Shown in pieces: positions 34,150-43,119 of a stretch of DNA of 64,000 bases; the stretch's first letter is position 1, and every line of letters starts with the position of its first letter. The notes below the pieces were generated by a model. It was not told the DNA's origin, ran no database searches, and worked only from the letters and a program-made list of their open reading frames with translations. The stretch is from Salinisphaera sp. LB1 (GTDB lineage Bacteria; Pseudomonadota; Gammaproteobacteria; Nevskiales; Salinisphaeraceae): positions 744,001-808,000 of the forward strand of contig NZ_CP029488.1 in NCBI RefSeq assembly GCF_003177035.1. The letters are read 5' to 3'. The position numbers and the translations under genes are program-made.

Positions 34150-35523
34150 CTAGAAGGCATTGCCGAACGACAGATAAACGAGCGCATTACTCTCGCCGGA
34201 GAAACCAACGTCGAATCGGGTCGACAGTGCCTCGCTGAGCGCGGCGCGCAGGCCGACACCATAGCTGAACTGGATATCATTGCTCAGGCCAGGCGCGACC
34301 GCCGACGTCTCGGCCATCAGGCCCTCCGGGAGCCTTGATCGATCGAGAAATACCCGCCCGGCGCCACCGAACACGGTGCCGTCCAGCCGAACGCGCCACA
34401 GATGCCGGAAGTCGAAATCGGCCAGTAGTTGCTGGTAACCGATGCGCGCGAAAATCCGGCTCTGGCCCAGAAAGCGATCCGGCGCGAAGCCTTCCAGGCT
34501 GTCGAAACCGCCCAGCGAGGAGAATTCATAGAACGGCAGATTGTTGCCGCTCCCCGTGACGTATTGGCCATCGACACGGAAGCCCAGCAGGCGCTTGGGC
34601 GAACCGAGCGGGTGTACATAGCTGGCATCGCCGGTAAAGCGGGTATAGTTGAAATCGTTACCCAGTTCCGGGCCCACGTGGGTGACCTTCCCGATCACAT
34701 TCCAGCCTTGCTCCGGACGGGTCAGGTCACGCTGGGTGTTATAGATGATCGATAGCGACAACGGATTGTTGTAGCCGCCCTTGATGCCCGGCAGATGGCT
34801 GAAGGCATGGGTCGTGGGGCGCTTGCCGTGCTGAGGATCGCCGGGGCCGATGGTGATGCGGTCGTAGCCAAGGGTGCCGGCCGCGGCCCAATGCGGCGCC
34901 AGGCGCCGCGCCAGCGTGAACATCAGCGAGGTACCATGGTATTCATGCTGGCTGATCGCATGGTCACCCACGCTGTTGTTGCCCAGCCCATAAAAGTTGG
35001 TGGTGGGCCGCAACTCGTAGCGAAACCGAACCAGCCCGATGAAATTGCTGCCGAACACATGGGGAACACCCCATATGGCATCCACGGCGGTCTCGCCGCC
35101 GGTCGATTGCGTGGCGCCGATATCGAGATTCATGTGCGAATCGCCGAAATTGATATCGCTGAACTTGCCGCCGACGATAAACCCGACTTCGGGGTCATAA
35201 CCGAACTGCGGCAATAGGGCTACGTTGTGCGACGACTCCAGCTCTTTGGGCGCCTCGGGCTGCACCGATAGGGCCCGCTCGGACTCACCGGCCGTCGCGG
35301 CGTTGTGCTCGGCCAATGCGCGGCGCTCATTGTCGATGACAATGAACTGGCCCACGCTTCGATCCAGACCGAGATCGCCGGTGGCATGAGCCGGAACGAT
35401 GAGCGCCCACGGTAGCGCCAGACCGAGCGCGCATAGCGCGACAACACGCGCCGCGAGGCCGCCGAGCGAAAATAGTCGCTCGGCGCGCACCGCTGGACCC
35501 GCAACAACGCAAAGCTTGTTCAT
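34150..35523 (-). CDS. Omp85/BamA-type outer membrane barrel protein
   Basis: A 457-residue protein whose C-terminal 350 residues match the surface-antigen (D15/BacSurfAnt) 16-strand barrel: LPQFGYDPEVGFIVGGKFSD, then YEFSSLGGFDSLEGFAPDRFLGQSRIFARIGYQQLL, containing the loop 6 motif region, and ending SYGVGLRAALSEALSTRFDVGFSGES...SFGNAF with the terminal Phe needed for outer-membrane assembly. A long N-terminal signal sequence (hydrophobic core VVALCALGLALPWALIVPAHA) precedes about 60 residues with no POTRA domain visible. POTRA-less relatives are outer membrane porins or transporters of unknown role. AGGAT upstream supports the start. Confidence 0.82.
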   Translation of the reverse strand: MNKLCVVAGPAVRAERLFSLGGLAARVVALCALGLALPWALIVPAHATGDLGLDRSVGQFIVIDNERRALAEHNAATAGESERALSVQPEAPKELESSHNVALLPQFGYDPEVGFIVGGKFSDINFGDSHMNLDIGATQSTGGETAVDAIWGVPHVFGSNFIGLVRFRYELRPTTNFYGLGNNSVGDHAISQHEYHGTSLMFTLARRLAPHWAAAGTLGYDRITIGPGDPQHGKRPTTHAFSHLPGIKGGYNNPLSLSIIYNTQRDLTRPEQGWNVIGKVTHVGPELGNDFNYTRFTGDASYVHPLGSPKRLLGFRVDGQYVTGSGNNLPFYEFSSLGGFDSLEGFAPDRFLGQSRIFARIGYQQLLADFDFRHLWRVRLDGTVFGGAGRVFLDRSRLPEGLMAETSAVAPGLSNDIQFSYGVGLRAALSEALSTRFDVGFSGESNALVYLSFGNAF

Positions 35524-35607
35524 TACCGCCTATCCTTAATTTCGCGGCCCGCCGGCCGGCTCGGCGTGATGTCGAGCGACCCGAAAGTACTGGCGTCCCC
35601 GAATGTT

Positions 35608-35622
35608 ACGTTACCGTAACGT
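35608..35622. promoter_or_regulatory. 15 bp palindromic operator candidate
   Basis: ACGTTAC-C-GTAACGT is a perfect 7+7 bp palindrome located 85 bp upstream of the Omp85-type gene start. It is the sort of site bound by TetR-family dimers, but no such regulator is adjacent. Confidence 0.45.
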
Positions 35623-35678
35623 CGGCAACTGTTGGTATCGGGATCGTCACGGACTTGCCTTATCCGAACACGTCCGAG

Positions 35679-36173
35679 TCACGTCAGCCGCTGAATCAGC
35701 GCCCTGTGCTGCGGCCAGACAGCACTCAGACCCTTTCGGTCGGCCAGTTCGAAGTCGTCGAAATCAAAGCCGGGCGCCACTGTGTTGCCAACGAGGGCAA
35801 AACCCCTGCCATCCTGCATAGCCGCCCCGAACCAGACGCCTTGAGGCACGACGAGCTGGGGCACCTGGCCGGCCATCAGGTCCTGGCCCAGTACCTGATC
35901 GATACGCTCGCCCTCTGGCGTGAGCATGTGTACCACCAACGGCTCCCCGGTATAGAAGTGCCACACCTCGTCGGATTTCAGGCGATGCAGACGGGAAACC
36001 TCCGCACGACGCAACAGAAAATAGATCGCGGTCGAGGCCGCGCGCGACCCGTCATAGCGATCGGGCAAACCGTCGCTGGATAGCGTATCGACCGCCCGAT
36101 AAGTCTGGCGATAATAGCCACCTTCAGGATGGGGCTGAAGATGCAGCATGTCGATGAGGTGGTCGGCAGTCAT
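35679..36173 (-). CDS. Cupin, DUF985 family
   Basis: A 164-residue single-domain cupin. LHLQPHPEGGYYRQTYRA, STAIYFLLRRAEVSRLHRLKSDEVWHFYTGEPLVVHML and VPQGVWFGAAMQDGRGFALVGNTVAPGFDFDDFEL are the conserved DUF985 (cupin_5) segments. The His and Glu residues of SRLHRLKSDEVWHFY form the putative metal or ligand pocket. Members include plant and bacterial proteins of unclear function; a sugar- or nucleotide-related role has been suggested from the fold. The ATG at 36173 has GGAG 6 nt upstream. It is divergent from a small lipoprotein gene. Confidence 0.85.
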   Translation of the reverse strand: MTADHLIDMLHLQPHPEGGYYRQTYRAVDTLSSDGLPDRYDGSRAASTAIYFLLRRAEVSRLHRLKSDEVWHFYTGEPLVVHMLTPEGERIDQVLGQDLMAGQVPQLVVPQGVWFGAAMQDGRGFALVGNTVAPGFDFDDFELADRKGLSAVWPQHRALIQRLT

Positions 36174-36365
36174 CACGTCTCCGCAGGCGAGAACAAGGAC
36201 ACCGCCCATCGATACCACAGACGGCGGCGATGCGCCGGCAACGAAAACAGGCCGGCGCGTAACCGGGTACCGGCGAGGCGGTGTTGGCGGCATTCAAATC
36301 CGATTCATGCATCTTGGCGTAACAATACATACCCTTCCAAGTGCGCTTTCTGCGCGGCGGCTGCC

Positions 36366-36767
36366 ATGAAATATTTGATTGTCGCGTTGGCGCTGGCCGG
36401 TGCCGGCTGCGCCCCTGCCTCGCTTGATGGCCGCGTTGGATATGGCCGGATCTACCAGAGCTATGGCTACGGCTACGGCTACCCTGGCTATGCGACCTAC
36501 CCGCTCTACGGATATGGCGACCGCGACCCGGTTGACCGCCGCGCCGGGCATCGCGAATACGGCCATTGGCCCGGCGACCGCGATCGGTGGCGCGACCACG
36601 GCGAGATCCCGCACCATCGCGCTTGGCCCGGGCCTGGGCATGGGTCGGCCGATCATGAACACGATGATGGCGAGCGGCGCCACGACGCCGCGCCCTCAAT
36701 GCGCGAACATCACTGGCATGCTCGTGACCGCCGGCGCGGCGATTCGCGCCCGCCCCATAGGGGCTGA
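36366..36767 (+). CDS. Small Tyr/Gly- and His/Asp-rich lipoprotein
   Basis: A 133-residue predicted lipoprotein. MKYLIVALALAGAGC is a signal peptide with lipobox AGAGC. The mature part begins with a Tyr-Gly repeat (YQSYGYGYGYPGYATYPLYGYG) and continues as a very hydrophilic Arg/Asp/His-rich tail with repeated RD, HH and HG. Such low-complexity tails occur in small envelope lipoproteins and may bind metals or stay disordered. No family is recognised. The signal peptide at the start supports the ATG at 36366. Confidence 0.65.
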   Translation: MKYLIVALALAGAGCAPASLDGRVGYGRIYQSYGYGYGYPGYATYPLYGYGDRDPVDRRAGHREYGHWPGDRDRWRDHGEIPHHRAWPGPGHGSADHEHDDGERRHDAAPSMREHHWHARDRRRGDSRPPHRG

Positions 36768-36832
36768 GCTGGCGCAAGACAAGGCACAACGAGCACGCGC
36801 TGCCGGCCTCGTGTCGGCTTGGCCGGCGGTGC

Positions 36833-37498
36833 TTACGCGGGCGAGCCCGCCTCGTCGGTGAGCTCGGCCGCGATCTGGCGCAGGGCGTCGGCCAGCACCT
36901 CCGGCGGCTGGGCTCCAGAAATGAGATAGCGTTCGGCGACGACGAACGAGGGCACGGCCGTCACACCCAGCTGCTGGTAGTAATCGATCTCGGCACGAAC
37001 GGCATCGGCGTGGCGTTCCCCGGCCAGAATCTCGTCGATCTGGCTGGCGTCCATGCCCAGCGCCATACCGATCTCGCGCAACAGCGCCGGATCGGTGGGA
37101 TCGGCGGCTTCGCGAAAATAAACGTCGAACAACTGCTCGTTGAAGGCCTGATCGACACCGGCCTCACGGGCCTCGTGCAGCACACGGTGCACGTCGAACG
37201 TGTTCCAGGATCGGCGCTCGGCCGCACGCTCGAAGTTCAAACCGGACTCGGCGGCGGTCGCAATGATCTGCTGCTGCGACTCACGGACTTCGTCCGGCGT
37301 CTTGCCGTATTTGGCCGCCAGATGCTGGACCATGTCGCGGCCCTCGGGGCCAATGTCGGGATTGAGCACGAACGGGTGCCAGTGCAGCCGGCACTCGATG
37401 TCGTCCAGGCGGTCGGTGGCCTGTTGCAGGCGCGCCAGGCCGATCGCGCACCAGGGGCAAACGATGTCGGAGACGAGATCGATATCCAGCGTAATCAT
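36833..37498 (-). CDS. DsbA-family (FrnE-like) oxidoreductase
   Basis: A 221-residue thioredoxin-fold protein with the active-site CPWC near residue 14 (DIVCPWCAIG), a long helical insertion, and the cis-Pro segment GVTAVPSFVVAERYLISGAQPPEVL. This matches the cytosolic FrnE subfamily of DsbA-like proteins (polyketide isomerase-like), with no signal peptide. They act as thiol-disulfide oxidoreductases, sometimes in oxidative stress. The ATG at 37498 has GGAG 7 nt upstream. Confidence 0.88.
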   Translation of the reverse strand: MITLDIDLVSDIVCPWCAIGLARLQQATDRLDDIECRLHWHPFVLNPDIGPEGRDMVQHLAAKYGKTPDEVRESQQQIIATAAESGLNFERAAERRSWNTFDVHRVLHEAREAGVDQAFNEQLFDVYFREAADPTDPALLREIGMALGMDASQIDEILAGERHADAVRAEIDYYQQLGVTAVPSFVVAERYLISGAQPPEVLADALRQIAAELTDEAGSPA

Positions 37499-37663
37499 GT
37501 AGAGCTCCGGCTTGGAATTCGGGCGCCGGCCGGCGCGCCGGCTATCGCCCGCGCGGTCGGCAAAGCGCCTGTCCGGCGATGATCGGCCCGTCCGCACGAT
37601 GAATCAATGGCCGTGTCGTAGCGCGGACGCGATCCTGTCCGCGCCGCGTCCACGCCCGGCGGC

Positions 37664-38899
37664 TCATTCCTCGAGCAGGTCGAGCTTGCCGGCCCACCAC
37701 CGCGTGGTGGTGGCCTGGGCGAGAATGGTCACCAGCACCGCCACGAACACCACCGAAGCGATCAGATGGGCATGCGGGGCGTTCTCACCGAGCAGAATAC
37801 CGGCCAGCGCACTCGGGATGACACCCGTCTCGCGCACCCAACTCATGAACAGCAATTCCTTGAACGTCCACTTGGCCCGTCGGTCGGGCAGCGTACACAG
37901 GAATACGTTGAGCGGCCGCGCCACGAACATGAATACGGCCACCACGATCAGCGCGCCCACCCAGTGCTCGGCCAGCAGGCTGAATTTCACCTGGCTGCCC
38001 AACAGAATGAAAATGAACATGCGCATGATCAGCGCGGTGGTTCCCACGAAGTCGTGCAGGCTGCGCTGTTCCTCGGCGCCGATGCGATAGCCGAAAAGCG
38101 AGCGGTTGCCGATCACCACGCCGGCGACAAAAGCCGCCATGAAACCACTGGCCTGAAGGTCCACCGCGCCCAGATAGGCGCCGATGACGGCCATCAGCGT
38201 GACCAGCGGCATGTACTCGCGCAGGAACGAATACTTCTCGTGCGCGATCACGAAAAGCGAGACGAAACCCAGAAGGGCACCGGCGATGATACCGATCACC
38301 GACTGCTCGAGCAGATCCAGCAGCGCATGACCGTACGACAGGTGGCCCGAACCGGCCAGCACCGACATCAGCGTAACCACGATGATCGAGCCGGTCGCGT
38401 CGTTGAACGCCGACTCGCTGACCACGGTCTGAGCCACGCGCCGGCGGATCGAGACCTGCTTGAACACGGGCATGAGCGTGGCCGGATCAGTCGGCGCGAT
38501 GGTCGCACCCAGCAGCAAGGCGACCATGAACGGAATGCCGAACAAATATTGTGCCACCGGCGCCACCACCAACGCAGTAATCAGCACGCCGACGGTTACC
38601 AGCAACAACAAGGATATCCAGACACCCTTGACCACGCTCAGATGCGTTTCCGCCCCGCCATCGAACAGAATGTAGGAGGCACCGAAAATCAGGATGATCT
38701 GGTTGAGCGCGCTGCCCGTGGGCACATCGACGACACCGGAGATCTCCGGGCCGAGCAGAATACCGACCAGAAGGAACAAGACGATGTCGGGCATCTTGAT
38801 CTTCTGCGCGAAGAAACCGATAAACGAGCCGCAAGACAGCACGACGCCGAAGATCAGCAGGACGTGTTGGGCGGTCTCGATCGCTGGATTGGATTCCAT
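37664..38899 (-). CDS. CPA1-type Na+(K+)/H+ antiporter
   Basis: A 411-residue inner-membrane antiporter with about 12 helices. The conserved ion-site region reads LLLGATIAPTDPATLMPVF followed by VVSESAFNDATGSIIVV, with the ND pair typical of electroneutral NhaP-like CPA1 members. SYILFDGGAE and LLFMSWVRETGVIPSALAGI are further family motifs. No TrkA-C or C-terminal regulatory domain is attached, and the protein ends shortly after the last helix. The ATG at 38899 has AGGGGG 4 nt upstream. Such antiporters would suit life in saline or alkaline conditions. Confidence 0.88.
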   Translation of the reverse strand: MESNPAIETAQHVLLIFGVVLSCGSFIGFFAQKIKMPDIVLFLLVGILLGPEISGVVDVPTGSALNQIILIFGASYILFDGGAETHLSVVKGVWISLLLLVTVGVLITALVVAPVAQYLFGIPFMVALLLGATIAPTDPATLMPVFKQVSIRRRVAQTVVSESAFNDATGSIIVVTLMSVLAGSGHLSYGHALLDLLEQSVIGIIAGALLGFVSLFVIAHEKYSFLREYMPLVTLMAVIGAYLGAVDLQASGFMAAFVAGVVIGNRSLFGYRIGAEEQRSLHDFVGTTALIMRMFIFILLGSQVKFSLLAEHWVGALIVVAVFMFVARPLNVFLCTLPDRRAKWTFKELLFMSWVRETGVIPSALAGILLGENAPHAHLIASVVFVAVLVTILAQATTTRWWAGKLDLLEE

Positions 38900-39024
38900 A
38901 ATCCCCCTACTGGAAAAAGACGGCGAATCCGCTCTTGGATCGCCATGTGCAACATGGTCGGCGGGTAACGCCAAACGTGACCGGTCGTGCGCCCGACGTG
39001 CCGACAATCATCGCCGATGCGATC

Positions 39025-39059
39025 GCGCTTTTCCAATAAGCGCCTATTGCAACAGGCGC
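39025..39059. other. Overlapping hairpins after the HTH gene
   Basis: On the minus strand GCGCTT-ATTGGAA-AAGCGC overlaps a second stem AGGCGC/GCGCCT. No T run follows, so it is not a standard terminator. The ATTGGAA core recurs in the hairpin at 55871-55890, where the stem is a different but self-complementary sequence. Confidence 0.4.
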
Positions 39060-39079
39060 CAATCCGCGCCGGCGCCGGC

Positions 39080-39778
39080 TCAGGAGGCCGCGTCGGGCTC
39101 GTCGTGACGCGCGCGTTGTGTAGCCTTGTCGGTGGCGGTTGCCGCCTCGCCGCTGTCCGACGCCTTCGGCGGCGTCCAGTGCCCGGCACGCAGCGTCATG
39201 GCCGTTTCCATCGAGCTCTTGCAGAACGCCAGCACTTGATTGAACTCGGCCTCGGGCAACTGGCGTACGGCGTCGTTACCGCGATAGATGTTCATCCACT
39301 TGCGATCGCGCTCGATCATCGTCGGCAGATGGCCGATGCCCCAGTCCTCGGCCAGCGCCCACAGACGCGGATTGAAACCGCGCACGAGGCTGATCAGGAA
39401 CGGAATCGGATCGTTGCGCGCGAGCAGTGAGGTCAGCCGCAGGATGAGTTCGAAGGACACGGTCGCACTGCCCTGCTCCATCGCCTGGAGCACGGTCTTG
39501 TCCTCGAGATCCAGCGCCTCGGCCAGGCCGTCGATCGACAGCCCCGCGGTGGTGCGGGCGTCGTGAATGGCAACGCCCGCGCGTTGCATCCAGGCGCGCT
39601 GTTCAGCCGACAGACGCTTGCGCTGGCTCTTGTCCAGAATGAGCGTGGAGCCGATCCGAAGCGTCAGCCCGCCGACCCGGCCGGCCAGTGCGCCTACCGC
39701 CTGACGCGACAGGTTGAACGTCAGATTGGAGACCTGATCGAAAAGTCGGGCCCGCATCGAATCCTCTGAACGGCCCAT
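39080..39778 (-). CDS. XRE-like helix-turn-helix protein
   Basis: A 232-residue soluble protein. A Cro/C1-type helix-turn-helix is visible at about residues 68-105 (AIHDARTTAGLSIDGLAEALDLEDKTVLQAMEQG). The N-terminal part (DQVSNLTFNLSRQAVGALAGRVGGLTLRIGSTLI) is conserved-looking, and the C-terminal half carries a region WALAEDWGIGHLPTMIERDRKWMNIYRGND. The Ala/Thr-rich tail is probably disordered. It may be a transcriptional regulator; target unknown. The start has a strong GGAGG 6-7 nt upstream. Confidence 0.7.
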   Translation of the reverse strand: MGRSEDSMRARLFDQVSNLTFNLSRQAVGALAGRVGGLTLRIGSTLILDKSQRKRLSAEQRAWMQRAGVAIHDARTTAGLSIDGLAEALDLEDKTVLQAMEQGSATVSFELILRLTSLLARNDPIPFLISLVRGFNPRLWALAEDWGIGHLPTMIERDRKWMNIYRGNDAVRQLPEAEFNQVLAFCKSSMETAMTLRAGHWTPPKASDSGEAATATDKATQRARHDEPDAAS

Positions 39779-40074
39779 GCTCGCCTCCCTGGATGTGAGT
39801 GCGGCGCTCGGCTTGTACGAGCGCGAAAGTCGAGCATAACGCGATTCGGCGAACCGATTGAGATACGCCGGCAGCCGCATCGAGGGCTTGTGCCGGCCGA
39901 TCCGATGGCGCCGAACCGGCGTATCCGCGCGTATCGGCCATTCGATATCGGCGCGCAAGCCGCCCCGCGCCTGACCGACACCATCCGGCATCGCCACCGG
40001 CCCTTGCCTGTGGCCAAAGCCGACTGAGGGCCTGCCGGCCAACCGCACCCGGTCGAGGTGGCCCGCCACGGGCA

Positions 40075-41493
40075 TCAGCGGAGCGGCACCGCCGCGGGCT
40101 GATCGCGGCGCCGGTCGGAGGGGAAGAATTCGCCGGCCTTGAGATCGGCCTCGATCTGCTCCAGCGAACGGCCGTTGGTTTCCGGCACATAGCGTACGAT
40201 GAACAGCACGCCGAGCGCGCTGATCGCCGCGTACAGCCAGAACGCACCCGAGGTGCCCAGCGCATTGACCAGCGTGAGCGTGGTCAGCGTGACCAGCAGA
40301 TCGAAGGTCCAGTGTGAGAACGCACCCACACTCGCCCCCTTGCCGCGCACGAACAACGGATAGACCTCCGCGTTGATCAGCCACAGGGCGACGCCGAAGC
40401 TGCAGTTCAGTGCCATGTAGATCGCCATGCAGACGATCAGCAGAACCTGCGCGATCGAGGCCTGAGGCATACCGCCCGTGAACAGAATTGCCATCACCGC
40501 CATGGCCACGGCGGACCCCGGCACCATCCACAACAAAAACCTGCGCCGGCCGATGCGATCGATCATCAATATGCCGAAGATCGTGCTGATATTGACCAGC
40601 ACGATGGCGCCGATCGACGCCAGAATCGAGGCGTTATCGCCGAAACCGGCCTCGGTGAGAATCGTGGGCGCGTAATACAACAGCGCGTTGTTGCCCGTGA
40701 TCTGCGAAAACATCGCGATGCCGGCCCCCGCGACCAGCGCCGGCCGGATCCACGGCGAAAACAGGTCCGACCAGCTGCCCTCCGGCCGGGCCGAAATTTC
40801 CCTGATTTCGCCGACCTCGTTTTCAGCGGCCGAGCGGCTCAGACGCACGCGGGTGAGCACACCGAGCGCTTCCGCCTCGCGATCCTGGTTGACCAGCCAG
40901 CGCGGCGACTCCGGCAGCAACAGCATACCGAGCATGAGGATGAGCGCCGGGATCATGCCGAGCCCGAACATCCAGCGCCAGGCATCGCCCAGCGCATAGC
41001 CGGTGAGATAGGCCACCAGAATCCCGAACACCACCATGAACTGGAACATCACCACCAGCTTGCCGCGGGAGGCCGGCGGCGCGACCTCGCCGATGTAGAC
41101 CGGAATGATCTGGGTGGCGCTGCCTGCCGACAGGCCCAGCACGAAACGCGAGGCGACCAGAAACAGTACTGTTGGCGCGATGGCCGACATCAACGAGCCG
41201 ATCGTGAAGATCAGCCCCACGAGCATGATCGAACGCCGGCGCCCGATCTTGTCCGAGATTGCGCCGGTGCTGAACACACCGAACAGTGCGCCGAAGATGA
41301 TCGCGCCGGTGACCACCTGCTTGAGGGTGTCGGTCAACGAAAAATCGTGGGCGAGGCCAAGCAGTGCCACGCCGGTGATGCCGGTGTCGTAGCCGAACAA
41401 CAGCCCGCCGAGGGCCGCGATCACCGACACCATTACGATCAGCGGTTTGCCTTTCAGCCCCCCTGTGGGCGCCGTACTGGCCGATTCGCTCAT
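40075..41493 (-). CDS. Sugar porter family MFS symporter
   Basis: A 472-residue 12-helix symporter. Sugar-porter signatures are present: GLLFGYDTGITGVAL in helix 1, SDKIGRRRSIM in loop 2-3, LPESPRWLVNQDREAEAL after helix 6, QITGNNALLYYAPTIL in helix 7, DRIGRRRFLL in loop 8-9, and VPETNGRSLEQIEADL at the C-terminus (PETKG variant). These match XylE/GalP/AraE-type proton-driven pentose or hexose importers. Exact sugar not readable. The start has AGGTGAG 6 nt upstream. No catabolic genes are adjacent. Confidence 0.9.
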   Translation of the reverse strand: MSESASTAPTGGLKGKPLIVMVSVIAALGGLLFGYDTGITGVALLGLAHDFSLTDTLKQVVTGAIIFGALFGVFSTGAISDKIGRRRSIMLVGLIFTIGSLMSAIAPTVLFLVASRFVLGLSAGSATQIIPVYIGEVAPPASRGKLVVMFQFMVVFGILVAYLTGYALGDAWRWMFGLGMIPALILMLGMLLLPESPRWLVNQDREAEALGVLTRVRLSRSAAENEVGEIREISARPEGSWSDLFSPWIRPALVAGAGIAMFSQITGNNALLYYAPTILTEAGFGDNASILASIGAIVLVNISTIFGILMIDRIGRRRFLLWMVPGSAVAMAVMAILFTGGMPQASIAQVLLIVCMAIYMALNCSFGVALWLINAEVYPLFVRGKGASVGAFSHWTFDLLVTLTTLTLVNALGTSGAFWLYAAISALGVLFIVRYVPETNGRSLEQIEADLKAGEFFPSDRRRDQPAAVPLR

Positions 41494-41659
41494 GAGTTCT
41501 CACCTGCATGAAAAAAACGCGCCCCCGGCCGGAACCGATAGAAACGCGCGACCTTGCTGAATCGATTCATTATCCCGTTGGTTGCGCCATACAGCACTAC
41601 ATCTTTGGGATGAGATCGAGGCCATGGCGCGGCCTCGCGACGGCCGCGGGCTCGGCTTC

Positions 41660-43117
41660 TCAGGCCGCGGCCACGGCCTTCAAATCGGCGACCAAGCGCC
41701 GGTACTCGTCATCGCGGCGCGCGCGCGAGCGCAGGACGAAAGCCGGATGCACCGTCAGTATTACGCACCGTCCATGCCAATCGATGCGTCGGCCCCGGTC
41801 ACGCGCGATCGACAGCCGGCGTTCGAGCAGCGAGCCGGCCGCCGTGGCGCCCAGCGCAACCACGATCTCGGGCGCGACGCGCTTGATCTCGGCTTCGAGC
41901 CACGGCCGGCACGCACGGACCTCGTCGTAATCCGGCTTGGCATGCAGCCGCGTCCTGCCCCGGGGCGTGAACTTGAAATGCTTGACCGCGTTGGTCAGAT
42001 ACAACGCGCGTCGGTCCAGGCCCGCATCCATCAGGGCAGCATCGAGCAGCCGGCCCGCGGGCCCGACGAACGGCCGCCCGGTCACATCCTCCGCGTCCCC
42101 CGGCTGCTCGCCGACCAGCATGATGCGCGCAGGCGACGGGCCTTCGCCGAACACCGTCTGGGTCGCTGGGCCACACAAATCGCAGCTCCGGCAACGCGCC
42201 GCGCGCAGCGCGAGCTGCTCCAGCGATCCTCGCGGGGCCGCCTCGGCCCGACGCGTCAGAGTGGCCTCGGGCGAGGCCGGCGTAGGCCCGCAGTGCAGCG
42301 TATCGTGCTCGCGGTGCGTCGCTTCCATGGCCGCGACAGCGCGATCGGCACCGGCGATCAGGCCCGGAATCGACGCGGCTTCCGGTAGATTCTTCCAATA
42401 CTTCGCCGGCATCTCCGACATCATCGCCCGAACCTTGACCCGCGCCGGATTGAAGATGCTGCGGTAGTAGACCCGCCAGGCGTTTTCGGTGACGTCGCCA
42501 TCCGGCGCCGCCGTCTTGTCGGTGCCGGGCGAGAACCAGACCGTGCCATCGCCCTCCCAGTGCACACAGCGATCCGGTGTGAGGATCGACCAGCGCATGT
42601 TGGCGAAACGGCGTTGGAAGAACCCGGCCGCGTATTCGACGATTTCGTGTTCCGGCTCGAACCAGGCAACGTATCGCGGCTCATCGAAACCGGACTCCGC
42701 CACGGTGCGGAATCGCACGAATGCCTTCATCTTGTGCACGTCGCGCCGCACCGCACTGGCATAGCGATTGACCTGGGCCACGTCGGCGTCGCCTGCCCGC
42801 GCCAACAAATGACGCTCGCCGTGGGTCAGCCGCCAGAGCAGCCGATACAGCAATGCCCAACGATCCGCGCCGCGATAACACGCCGCCGCCCGCGCCAGCG
42901 CCACGAACCGCTTCGGTACACGCGGCCCGCCGCTGCCGCCGGCGGCGGGCGGCGCGGCCGCTTCGCGGTCGGGGTGCCACCAGAGCGCGTCCGGGGCCAG
43001 ACCGGCCTGCCATTGCAAGCGCGTGGCCGCCTGCCAACCCGCGAAATCCGGCACGAAGGCCACCGCTACGTGGCCGGCGGCGGTATCCCGGGCGCCGAAC
43101 AACGAAGCCTGTTCCAT
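41660..43117 (-). CDS. UdgX-type uracil-DNA glycosylase fused to DUF4130
   Basis: A 485-residue DNA repair protein. The N-terminal half (about 1-250) is DUF4130 (DRWALLYRLLWRLTHGERHLL...MKAFVRFR). The C-terminal half is a family 4-like glycosylase with Fe-S cysteines (CRSCDLC), motif GEQPGDAEDVTGRPFVGPAGRLLD, and the helicase-like motif VHPAFVLR. The UdgX-specific loop, KRRIH in the mycobacterial enzyme, reads GRTRLH here, keeping the His that bonds covalently to uracil sites. The ATG at 43117 follows the upstream stop by 2 nt; an ATG at 43138 would overlap that gene. The known partner, a radical SAM protein, is three genes upstream in the same run. Confidence 0.9.
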   Translation of the reverse strand: MEQASLFGARDTAAGHVAVAFVPDFAGWQAATRLQWQAGLAPDALWWHPDREAAAPPAAGGSGGPRVPKRFVALARAAACYRGADRWALLYRLLWRLTHGERHLLARAGDADVAQVNRYASAVRRDVHKMKAFVRFRTVAESGFDEPRYVAWFEPEHEIVEYAAGFFQRRFANMRWSILTPDRCVHWEGDGTVWFSPGTDKTAAPDGDVTENAWRVYYRSIFNPARVKVRAMMSEMPAKYWKNLPEAASIPGLIAGADRAVAAMEATHREHDTLHCGPTPASPEATLTRRAEAAPRGSLEQLALRAARCRSCDLCGPATQTVFGEGPSPARIMLVGEQPGDAEDVTGRPFVGPAGRLLDAALMDAGLDRRALYLTNAVKHFKFTPRGRTRLHAKPDYDEVRACRPWLEAEIKRVAPEIVVALGATAAGSLLERRLSIARDRGRRIDWHGRCVILTVHPAFVLRSRARRDDEYRRLVADLKAVAAA

Positions 43118-43119
43118 GG

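Noticed and set aside
36440-36530. Possible DNA tandem repeat in the Tyr-Gly segment of the small lipoprotein
   Set aside because: The repetition is a short coding low-complexity stretch (GGCTAC units), not an extended tandem array or CRISPR.
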